Source of the DNA: CAVTJL01 sp963752325
Lineage (GTDB): Bacteria > Pseudomonadota > Alphaproteobacteria > Geminicoccales > Geminicoccaceae
DNA length: 64,000 nt
Direction: 5' to 3'
Assembly (NCBI GenBank): GCA_963752325.1
Contig: CAVVXU010000007.1
Location: 186,001-250,000, forward strand
A program made the translations under genes and the position numbers. Position 1 is the first letter of the stretch. Each line of letters opens with the position of its first letter. A model generated the notes under the pieces. That model was not told the DNA's origin. It was given only the letters and a program-made list of their open reading frames with translations, and did no database searches. Of this stretch, positions 29,213 through 36,786 are shown one piece after another.

Positions 29213-30073
29213 TCAGCGTCGGATCAGCCCATTCAGCGCCAGGCGCAGCTCGCTGCCCTCGCGCTGGAGCTCGTCCAGGACGGTGAAGTGATCGTGCTCG
29301 GCCAGCTCCAGGTAGCGGCCCTCGTGGCCTCCGCTCCGCCAAGCCTCGAGGTAGTCGCTGGATTGGCGCCTGAACTCGTCCTGCTCGCGGCCTCCGACCG
29401 CCATGACGAGCGGACATAGAGGCCACGCCGGCACGTGGAGGATCGGGCTATTCCTGAGGACCTGATCGCAGGTCAGTTGCAGCCGGGGCTGAAGAAACGT
29501 GAAGGGGAACGGGGCGAGGTCGAAGAGCCCGCTGATGGCGAGCCCGCCCTTGAGGATGTCTGTCGGGAGGTCGTAGGCTCCGGCCCAGTCGGTCGAGAGC
29601 GTCGTCCCGACGAGGTGGCCGCCGGCCGAGTGGCCGGAGATGGTGATGTGATCCGGATCCCCGCCGAACTCCGCTGCGTGGCGGTGGACCCAGGCGGCAG
29701 CGGCACGTACTTGGCGGACGATCTCGTCGATGGTGACCTCCGGGCAGAGCGCATAGTTGACGCTGACGAAGGCGATGCCCTCGGCGACGAAGCTCGGCGC
29801 CAGAAAGTCGTGCTCGCGCGCGCTGAAGCGGCGCCAGTAGCCGCCGTGCACGAACATGTGGACAGGCGCGCCGGCCCCGGCAGGAAAGATGTCGAGATGC
29901 TCCGCGCGGGTGGGTCCGTAGCGGACGTCCAGTCGGCAGGAGAGCTCGCGGCAGGCGCGCTCGCTGGCATCGGCCCAGCGCTCGAAGAAGCCGGCGCTGT
30001 CCGGTCGGATGACGGTCGGATTGTACGCGGCGTCGAGCTCTTCTTGACTCTCGAACTGGCGGTAGAGCTTCAT
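29213..30073 (-). CDS. alpha/beta hydrolase, kynurenine-formamidase/HSL type
   Basis: A 286-residue hydrolase with the HGGYW oxyanion-hole motif (VHMFVHGGYWRRFS), nucleophile GHSAGGHLVG and catalytic His in ELAEHDHFTVLDEL. The N-terminal AAYNPTVIRP and the overall length match kynurenine-formamidase-like hydrolases that cleave formamides or short esters. It is the last gene of a minus-strand sugar ABC transporter operon, 48 bases after the binding-protein stop and beyond a strong hairpin, so it may act on the imported compound. ATG 30073 follows GAGG by six bases. Confidence 0.82.
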   Translation of the reverse strand: MKLYRQFESQEELDAAYNPTVIRPDSAGFFERWADASERACRELSCRLDVRYGPTRAEHLDIFPAGAGAPVHMFVHGGYWRRFSAREHDFLAPSFVAEGIAFVSVNYALCPEVTIDEIVRQVRAAAAWVHRHAAEFGGDPDHITISGHSAGGHLVGTTLSTDWAGAYDLPTDILKGGLAISGLFDLAPFPFTFLQPRLQLTCDQVLRNSPILHVPAWPLCPLVMAVGGREQDEFRRQSSDYLEAWRSGGHEGRYLELAEHDHFTVLDELQREGSELRLALNGLIRR

Positions 30074-30090
30074 CGGTAACCTCAAAGCAA

Positions 30091-30117
30091 GAGCGGCCCG
30101 GCGAGGCCGGGCCGCTC
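30091..30117 (-). terminator. intercistronic hairpin after the substrate-binding protein gene
   Basis: A perfect 12-bp stem GAGCGGCCCGGC / GCCGGGCCGCTC with a 3-base loop, followed on the minus strand by TTGCTTT. It sits between the binding-protein stop and the hydrolase start. It probably acts as a partial terminator or 3' stabiliser that keeps binding-protein mRNA in excess. Confidence 0.65.
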
Positions 30118-30121
30118 CATG

Positions 30122-31120
30122 TCAGCGGATGCCCTTCTCGATGAGGGGCACAAGAGCCTTGATCGTGTCGGGTGTGACGACACCGGCGCCCGTGTTCACG
30201 TAGAGGCCGGCGAAGCCGTATTTGGCGGAGAGGACGCACTGCGCCACCGGGAGGAATCCCTGCAGATAGAGCTGCTGGTCGAGGGTGACGCTGATCCAGC
30301 CCTTCTCCAGGCCGTCGATCGTCGCCGGAGCGAGGTCGATGCCGCCGACGATCACGTCGCCCGGCTTCTTGCCGGCCTGCTCGAGCGCGCGCGGGATCTG
30401 CGAGGTGACGCCGCCATGCTGCGTGCCGATCGCCTTCACGTCCGGGTTCTTGGCAAGATAGGCGGTGAGGATGGGTACGGCGAGGGAGCTGTCGGCGTTC
30501 ACCTCCGGGCTGATCTCGAGATAGTCGACCTTGAGCCCGGCCTTCTCGAGCGTCTCCTTCAGGCCCTTGTCGCTGAGGCCGCGCTCGCCCTGCGAGACCA
30601 GACCATATTCGAGCGCCTTGTCACCGGCCTTCAGATGGCCGTACTCGATCATCTTCTGGGCGGTCAGCTCGCCACCGGAATAGAGATCGACGCCGGCGTA
30701 GCCGAAGCCGTCGGCCACGTACTTCTTGTAGAGCTCGGTCAGCGGCGCGTTGCCGGACGTGACCTTGATGCCCTGCTGCTCGGCCGAGGCGACGAGGTCG
30801 GCGAAGGCGCCATTTCCTGGATGGCCCATGATCCCGATGCAGGTCGGCTTGGCGGCCATCGCCTGGCGGAACTGATCGAGCATCGTCTCGGGCTGCCAGG
30901 CCGAGTATTGCTGGATGAGCTTGATGCCGAAGGCCTTGGCGGCATCAAGGGCGCCATTCTCACGCGCCCAGGTAGCCCCGTCGCCGGGATTGCCGCCCAT
31001 CTGCATGTACATCGTCATGCCCTCGCCGAGCGGGCCCTTGGTGGTCTGCGCGTCGGCGCCGACCGCCAGAGAGACGAGCACCACGGCGGAGGCCGTAGCC
31101 AGGATCGACCATTTGCGCAT
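30122..31120 (-). CDS. periplasmic sugar-binding protein of an ABC transporter (RbsB type)
   Basis: A 332-residue periplasmic-binding-protein-like I protein. A Sec signal, MRKWSILATASAVVLVSLAV, ends ADA-Q; the mature part has alternating Rossmann-like lobes (GIMGHPGNGAFADLV, GYAGVDLYSGG, IGTQHGGVTS, GGIDLAP). The ligand is probably a sugar or sugar-like alcohol. Third gene of the ATPase-permease-binding protein-hydrolase operon. ATG 31120 follows AGGGAG; a GTG nine bases upstream is less likely. Confidence 0.88.
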   Translation of the reverse strand: MRKWSILATASAVVLVSLAVGADAQTTKGPLGEGMTMYMQMGGNPGDGATWARENGALDAAKAFGIKLIQQYSAWQPETMLDQFRQAMAAKPTCIGIMGHPGNGAFADLVASAEQQGIKVTSGNAPLTELYKKYVADGFGYAGVDLYSGGELTAQKMIEYGHLKAGDKALEYGLVSQGERGLSDKGLKETLEKAGLKVDYLEISPEVNADSSLAVPILTAYLAKNPDVKAIGTQHGGVTSQIPRALEQAGKKPGDVIVGGIDLAPATIDGLEKGWISVTLDQQLYLQGFLPVAQCVLSAKYGFAGLYVNTGAGVVTPDTIKALVPLIEKGIR

Positions 31121-31175
31121 CGAAGACACTCCCTGTCATTGCTGCTTCTGGCGCTAGGGCTCGTCGCCTCCGCGC

Positions 31176-32162
31176 TCAGGGTGGACGTAGCCGGAGGAGC
31201 GGCAGGCGACGGCGGATCTCGGCGAGCTTGCCCGGCTCGTCGATGGTGAGGTGGAAGATGACGGCGCTGAGGAAGACGATGCCTTCGACGGCTCGCACCC
31301 AGAAGCCCTGAATGCCGGTCGCCACGAGGCCCGCCTCGATCATCGTGATGATGAACGCGCCGAAGAAGGTTCCGACGATCGTTCCCTTGCCACCGAGGAT
31401 CGAAGTGCCGCCGATGAAGACCGCGGCCAGGGCCACGAGGAGGAAGCCCTGGCCTTGCGTGTTGAAGAAGTTCTTGTTCTCGAGCGTCAGGATGCAGGCG
31501 GCGAATCCGCCGAGCACGCCCATCAGCGTGAAGAGCTTGATCTTCTCACGCTCGACCTGGATGCCGACGACCCTGGCGACGGTCGGGTTATCGCCGATGA
31601 ACAAGAGATGCTCGCCGAAGCGGTGGCGGTTGAGGACGAACCAGAGGGCCACGGCGATCCCTAGGGCCCAAAGCGCCTGGACCGGCATCGAGGCGATATC
31701 ACCGACCAGAATGTGCCAGATCAGGTGCTGGTCGACGGTTCTCAGCGAGTAGGAGACGCCACCGGAGATCACGGTCGTGATGCCGCCCCAGAAGAACTGT
31801 GTCGCGAGGGTGGCGATGATCGAGGGCACGCCGATGATCGCGACGATGAACCCGTTGACCCAGCCGATCAGGGCACCGCCGATCAGCGCCGCCGGCACCG
31901 CCAGCCAGACCTGATCGAGATCCTTGATGCAGTAGGAGAGGAGAAAGCCGGAGAAGGCGATCACGCTCGGGAAGGAAAGGTCGATCTCGCCGGCGGTGAT
32001 CACGAGCGTGAGGCCGAGGGCCAAGATGAGGATGGGCGGCACGGTCGTGAGAAACGAGCGATAGATGGGAAGGCTGAGGAAGACCTCCGGCGCCGTCGCC
32101 ATGAAGAGCCCGACCAGCGCGGCGAAGACGACAATGATGGGGAGCCCCTCGAGACGGCTCAT
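31176..32162 (-). CDS. sugar ABC transporter permease (RbsC type)
   Basis: Inner-membrane permease of about 328 residues with eight to ten hydrophobic helices. Family markers: LGLTLVITAGEIDLSFPSVI, a cytoplasmic GDNPTVARVVGIQVEREK coupling loop, and AAVFIGGTSILGGKGTIVGT near the C-terminus. Partner of the ATPase at 32299-33084 and the binding protein at 30122-31120. ATG 32162 (MSRLEG) is chosen; the frame opens seven codons earlier. Confidence 0.9.
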   Translation of the reverse strand: MSRLEGLPIIVVFAALVGLFMATAPEVFLSLPIYRSFLTTVPPILILALGLTLVITAGEIDLSFPSVIAFSGFLLSYCIKDLDQVWLAVPAALIGGALIGWVNGFIVAIIGVPSIIATLATQFFWGGITTVISGGVSYSLRTVDQHLIWHILVGDIASMPVQALWALGIAVALWFVLNRHRFGEHLLFIGDNPTVARVVGIQVEREKIKLFTLMGVLGGFAACILTLENKNFFNTQGQGFLLVALAAVFIGGTSILGGKGTIVGTFFGAFIITMIEAGLVATGIQGFWVRAVEGIVFLSAVIFHLTIDEPGKLAEIRRRLPLLRLRPP

Positions 32163-32298
32163 CTGCCCGGGCCGGCCGCGCAACGTGACGCGGACAGTCG
32201 ACGATCCCGAACGATGTCGGACACTCGAGCCACCACGGCCTCCCTTAGTTGCACGAAAGCGTAGTAGCTGGGCTCGGCTTGATGCAAGCGGGACGTGC

Positions 32299-33084
32299 CT
32301 AGGCTACGCCCTCGCGCTTGGCGTGCTGCAGGTCGATCAGGTAGCGCGTGAGGTCCGACAGGGATATCTCCCCCTTGCGGAACTCGGCCACGATGGTTCC
32401 CCTGTCCAAGATCACGAGCCGGTCGGCGAGCTCGTGAACATGAGCAAGGTTGTGCTCGATATAGACGCATGCCTTGCCGCGCTGCTTGATGTCGCGGACG
32501 AAATCCAGGACCTTTTGAACCTCCTTGATCGCCAGGGCGACAGTCGGCTCGTCGAGGACGATGAGGTCTTTCTCGAAGTGCATGGCGCGGCCGATGGCAA
32601 CGCCTTGGCGCTCGCCGCCCGAGAGCTTCGCGACCGGGCTGGTGGCATCGATCCCGACGCCGCGAAAGCCGATCTCCTCCTTGAGGATCTGGTTCGCGAT
32701 CGCCTGCTCTCGCCGGACGTCGATGAAGCCGAAGCGGTTGGTGATCTGCCGTCCGACGAAAAAATTGCGCCACAGCGGCTGTTTCTCGCCCAGCGACTTC
32801 TCCTGATAGACGGTCTCGATGCCGAGCGCGTGGGCCCGCCTGACCGACCATTCGTCGAACGACACCTCCTCGCCTTTGATCCACAAACGGCCGCCGGTCG
32901 GCCTCAGCGCTCCGGTCATGATCTTGATCAGGGTCGACTTGCCGGCACCGTTGTCGCCGATCAGGCCCAGGATCTCATCGCGGCCGACGGCAAGGTCGAT
33001 CGTCTGCAGCGCCACGACATTGCCGTAGGCCATGCGAATGCCTTCCATCCGCACAGCGTGCTCGTACTGGCCGCTCGACCGCAT
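32299..33084 (-). CDS. sugar ABC transporter ATP-binding protein (single ATPase domain)
   Basis: A 261-residue cytoplasmic ATPase. Walker A is GDNGAGKSTLIK, the signature LSGGERQGVAIGRAM, Walker B DLIVLDEPTVAL, with the switch histidine in YIEHNLAHV. It has one ATPase domain, unlike the two-domain RbsA type, so it would act as a homodimer. First gene of the four-gene operon; about 136 bases separate it from the permease. No regulator is adjacent. Confidence 0.9.
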   Translation of the reverse strand: MRSSGQYEHAVRMEGIRMAYGNVVALQTIDLAVGRDEILGLIGDNGAGKSTLIKIMTGALRPTGGRLWIKGEEVSFDEWSVRRAHALGIETVYQEKSLGEKQPLWRNFFVGRQITNRFGFIDVRREQAIANQILKEEIGFRGVGIDATSPVAKLSGGERQGVAIGRAMHFEKDLIVLDEPTVALAIKEVQKVLDFVRDIKQRGKACVYIEHNLAHVHELADRLVILDRGTIVAEFRKGEISLSDLTRYLIDLQHAKREGVA

Positions 33085-33208
33085 GGCACCTCCCGGCGTG
33101 GCCCGCGCGACGCCTCCCGTCGTCTTTGGAGCCTGTCCGGACGTAGCCTTCTCGACAGGCGGAGTCGAGCTTGTGTCGAAGGCAGGTCAGCAGCGAGAGG
33201 TAGGGGGG

Positions 33209-34328
33209 CTAGGAGGGGCCGGGATCGCATCGCGGCTGCGGGAAGCGCCCGGCCAAGGGGCCGTAGACCCCTCGGTGCCGAAGAAGATGGTCTGCCAGCA
33301 CGCAGGCCATCATGGCCTCGCCCACCGGCACGGCCCGGATGCCGACGCAGGGGTCGTGGCGGCCCTTGGTGACGATCTCGGTCTCGCGTCCATCGCGCGT
33401 GACGGTGCGCCTTGGCGCCAGGATCGAGGAGGTGGGCTTGACGGCAAATCGGACGACGATGTCCTGCCCGGTGCTTATGCCTCCAAGGATGCCACCGGCG
33501 TGGTTGGAGAGAAAGCGCAGCCCGTCGTTCCCCATCCGGATCTCGTCGGCGTTCTCCTCCCCACGCAGGCGTGCGGCTTCCATCCCAGCGCCGATCTCGA
33601 CACCCTTTACCGCATTGATGCTCATCATCGCCTTGGCGAGGTCGGCGTCGAGCTTGTCGTAGACCGGCTCGCCCAGCCCCGCTGGCACGCCCTGTGCAAC
33701 CACCTCGACCACAGCGCCGACGGAGGAGCCGGCCTTGCGTACCTCCAAGAGCTGCTGTTCCCAGCGAGCGGCGGCGCCTGCGTCGGGACACCAAAAGGGG
33801 TTGCGCTCTATCTCTGCTGTATCAAACACATCAGCGATTAACGGAATCCGCACCGATTTGAACGAGATAGCCGGTAATCCTGATCTGATCTCCGAGTATC
33901 GCCCTGGCCAACGCTCCGGCGGCGACACGCGAGGCGGTCTCTCGGGCCGAGGCACGGCCGCCCCCGCGGTAATCGCGGAGGCCGTACTTCAGGTCATAGG
34001 TGAGGTCCGCATGGCCCGGCCGGTACGTGTCCTTGATCTCACCATAGTCCCGGGAACGCTGATCCTCGTTGCGAATCAAGAGGCTTACGGGAGTTCCTGT
34101 TGTCAGCCCTTCGAAGACGCCAGAGAGGATCTCGACCCGATCGGGCTCCCGTCGCTGTGTCGTGAACTTGGACGTGCCTGGCTTCCGCCTGTCCAGCCAA
34201 TGCTGGATGTCGGCCTCGGTGAGCGGCAGCCGCGACGGCACGCCGTCGACGACAACGCCGATCGCCGGCCCGTGGCTCTCCCCCCAGGTGGTGAACCGAA
34301 AGAGGGTGCCGAAAGAGGATCCTGCCAT
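33209..34328 (-). CDS. aroC: chorismate synthase, frameshifted
   Basis: Converts EPSP to chorismate, the last common step of aromatic biosynthesis. N-terminal half: SSFGTLFRFTTWGESHGPAI, SRLPLTEADIQHWLDRRKPG, DYRGGGRASARETASRVAAG, reading to YLVQIGADSVNR. One surplus base near 33828 moves the frame; the rest continues as FDTAEIERNPFWCPD, AGLGEPVYDKLDADLAKAMM, NHAGGILGGISTGQDI and SSILAPRRTVTRDG. Both halves are excellent, and aroC is normally indispensable for growth without aromatic amino acids, so a sequence error is likely. Confidence 0.85.
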
Positions 34329-34421
34329 GAGCTACCGCGATGACCAGATATTGCCGCCGATGCGGGAGATGGTGCCCGGAGCGGCCGTGGAAGGGCGCGA
34401 TCGGGGTGCGATGGTCGCTGC

Positions 34422-35240
34422 TCAGTCCTTGACGACGCTGATGTCTGGCGCGTCCACGGCCTTCATGCCGACCACATGGTAGCCGGAGTCGACATGTAGC
34501 ACCTCGCCGGTGGTGCCTGCTCCGAGATCGGAGAGGAGATAGACAGCGGCGCCGCCGACGTCCTCGATCGTCGTGTTGCGCTTTAGAGGCGCATTATACT
34601 CGTTCCACTTCAGGATGTAGCGGAAGTCGCCGATTCCCGAGGCGGCCAGGGTCTTGACCGGCCCCGCGGAGATCGCGTTCACCCGGATCTTCTGGCCGCC
34701 GAGATCGACGGCGAGGTAGCGCACGCTTGCCTCGAGGGCCGCCTTGGCGACGCCCATGACATTATAGTGTGGCATGACGCGCTCGGCGCCGAAGTAGGTG
34801 AGCGTGAGCATGCTGCCACCATCCGTCATCAGCGGCTCGGCACGTCGGGCCAAATCGGTGAAGGAGTGGACCGAGATGAGCATGGTCTTGGCGAACGTGT
34901 CGGCCGTCACCTCCAGATAGCGGCCGCGAAGCGCCTCCTTGTCGGTGAACCCGATCGCGTGGACGACGAAGTCGAGCTTCCCCCAGGTCTGGGCGATCTG
35001 ACCAAAGAGCGCATCGAGGCTGGCACCGTCCGTCACGTCGGCCGGCAGCACGAGGCCGGCGCCGACCTGCTCCGCGAGCGGCTTCACCCGCTTCATCAGC
35101 GCTTCGCCCTGGTAGGTGACAGCGAGCTCGGCGCCTTGAGCATGAGCAGCACGGGCGATGCCCCACGCGAGGGAGCGCTCATTGGCGATGCCCATCACGA
35201 GGCCCTTCTTGCCGGCCATCAGGGGTGTTGTATCGGCCAT
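34422..35240 (-). CDS. fabI: enoyl-ACP reductase FabI
   Basis: NADH-dependent reduction of trans-2-enoyl-ACP in fatty-acid synthesis; cytosolic, 272 residues. The short-chain dehydrogenase variant features of FabI are clear: GIANERSLAWGIA for the cofactor, HAIGFTDKEALRGRYLE, and Tyr149, Tyr159 and Lys166 in YFGAERVMPHYNVMGVAK. It is adjacent to aroC and to a YihY-type membrane protein on the same strand. Confidence 0.96.
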   Translation of the reverse strand: MADTTPLMAGKKGLVMGIANERSLAWGIARAAHAQGAELAVTYQGEALMKRVKPLAEQVGAGLVLPADVTDGASLDALFGQIAQTWGKLDFVVHAIGFTDKEALRGRYLEVTADTFAKTMLISVHSFTDLARRAEPLMTDGGSMLTLTYFGAERVMPHYNVMGVAKAALEASVRYLAVDLGGQKIRVNAISAGPVKTLAASGIGDFRYILKWNEYNAPLKRNTTIEDVGGAAVYLLSDLGAGTTGEVLHVDSGYHVVGMKAVDAPDISVVKD

Positions 35241-35286
35241 GCGAGAAGCTCCTTGAGCGGCGCGATCGCAGCTACGGCCACGAGCA

Positions 35287-36150
35287 TCAGCCGGATCCCG
35301 GCGTCGATCGGCTGCGGCGCAACGCGCCGTTGAATTGGGCGCCGAAGATGAAAATAGCGGCGGAGATGTAGAAGAAGAAGAGCGTCAGCACAATGCCGCT
35401 CAGGCTGCCATAGGTGAGGTTGTACCGCGTCAGCGTCTGGAGATAGGTCGAGTAGGCCCACGCCACGATGCCCCACACCACGATTGACACGATGGCGCCC
35501 GGCAGCACGTCCAAAAGACGGAGCCTCGCTGTGGGAAGCGTCAGATGGAGGAGGATCGTTACCCCCAACAGCAGGAGGAGCCCGAACGTGTAGCGGGCGA
35601 CCACGTAGACGGCATGGTTGACGAGCTGGCGCTGCGCCAGCCATTCGAGCGCGTCGCGGATGAATGGCCCCCCGATGATGGCGATGATCGCGGCGAGGAG
35701 GCCGATCGCCGTGAGGATCACCAGCGCCAGGCTTTGCAGCCGCGCGACGACGAAGCTCCGGGGCTGTCGGTGGCTGTGGTACGCATTCTCGAGCGCATGC
35801 CGCACGCCTTCCAGGCCCGAAGATGCAAACCACAGCGTCAGAAGAATGCCGAATGTGGCGAGACCGGGCGTGGAGCCGGTGGTCACCTGGTGTACTGCGG
35901 GGCGCAGCACAGCGGCCACCTCGGGCGGCATGATGCTGAGCGCCAGCTCGATGGATTGCTGCGCCGCCGCCCCTTGGCCGATGAAGCCGGCGAGCGACAG
36001 CAGGAAGATGATGAAAGGGAAGATGGCGAAGAGTGCTGTGAAGGCGAGGTTGCCCGCCACGACGAGCCCGTCCCCGAAGAACAAATGCCTCGCTGCCGCA
36101 ACGAGCGCGCGCGAGATTCTTGCGCCGTGGGTCGATCCGACTGCCTTCAT
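35287..36150 (-). CDS. YihY/BrkB-family inner-membrane protein
   Basis: A 287-residue protein with about six transmembrane helices. Family segments: GNLAFTALFAIFPFIIFLLS, LWFASSGLEGVRHALENAYH, and the C-terminal YSTYLQTLTRYNLTYGSLSG then LFFFYISAAIFIFGAQFNGA. The family is widespread (YihY, once called RNase BN) with no settled function. It ends 46 bases before fabI and may be cotranscribed with it. Confidence 0.88.
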   Translation of the reverse strand: MKAVGSTHGARISRALVAAARHLFFGDGLVVAGNLAFTALFAIFPFIIFLLSLAGFIGQGAAAQQSIELALSIMPPEVAAVLRPAVHQVTTGSTPGLATFGILLTLWFASSGLEGVRHALENAYHSHRQPRSFVVARLQSLALVILTAIGLLAAIIAIIGGPFIRDALEWLAQRQLVNHAVYVVARYTFGLLLLLGVTILLHLTLPTARLRLLDVLPGAIVSIVVWGIVAWAYSTYLQTLTRYNLTYGSLSGIVLTLFFFYISAAIFIFGAQFNGALRRSRSTPGSG

Positions 36151-36385
36151 GTCCTATCTATAAAGCGCTGCCCGCTCTGTGCGACAGCCTTGCGCGCTGG
36201 CCGGCCCCTTTCCTGGGCGCGCTGATGCAGGAAGGTGGCAGGCACATACCGCCGTGCAGCAGAGGGAACGAGAATGCGTTGAAATGCCTAAGGGGCCTGT
36301 GTTAACCAACGTGTTGTCGGTCTGTCCGAGACACTCCGGATCGGGTCGGGTTGTACCGGAGAGGTCGTAGAGGGAAGGGAAACGC

Positions 36386-36631
36386 ATGGTAGCCGAGCGG
36401 AGCAACGACCGAGCCGCGTCCCGCCGCGCCTTTATTGAGCGATGCGGCAAGGCCGCGCTGGTCCCGCCTACGGTCGGCTTGGTGCTGGCGGCTGGCGAGA
36501 AGCCGGCGCTTGCCAAGAACGCCTACCAGCAGGCCTCGAGAGAGGCCAAGCGTGCGGCAAAGCAGGCTGCTAAAGAGGCGAAGCAGGCTGCCAAGGACTC
36601 GGGTGACGACGGCGGGAAGTCGAAGAACTGA
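36386..36631 (+). CDS. small protein with a twin-arginine-like N-terminus and Ala/Lys repeat tail; possible modification substrate
   Basis: An 81-residue protein of unknown family. SRRAFIERCGKAALVPPTVG, continuing LVLAAGEKPALA, looks like a Tat signal or leader with possible cleavage after ALA. The remaining 38 residues are a repetitive Ala/Lys/Glu helix (EAKRAAKQAAKEAKQAAK) and a flexible DSGDDGGKSKN end. It has a strong AGGGAAGGG site. The next gene, in the same direction and apparently overlapping or abutting, is a nucleotidyltransferase-PqqD-kinase fusion, so this could be its peptide or protein substrate. That link is inference. Confidence 0.6.
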   Translation: MVAERSNDRAASRRAFIERCGKAALVPPTVGLVLAAGEKPALAKNAYQQASREAKRAAKQAAKEAKQAAKDSGDDGGKSKN

Positions 36632-36786
36632 TCGGCACGCGGCCTGAAGAAGAGGGCTGCGCGACGGATCGGCTGCTTCTTGACATCACTCGATCGCACG
36701 ATGGCAGGCTTCCGGAAGGGTGCCTGCCTTGTTGTCTTGAGCGATGGCTCGATGCGGAGGACAGGGCGCGGGAGCATGGGCTGGAG

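Noticed and set aside
36386..36631. Lasso peptide precursor
   Set aside because: No lasso cyclase or leader protease nearby, and the Ala/Lys helical tail lacks a plausible ring-forming core.
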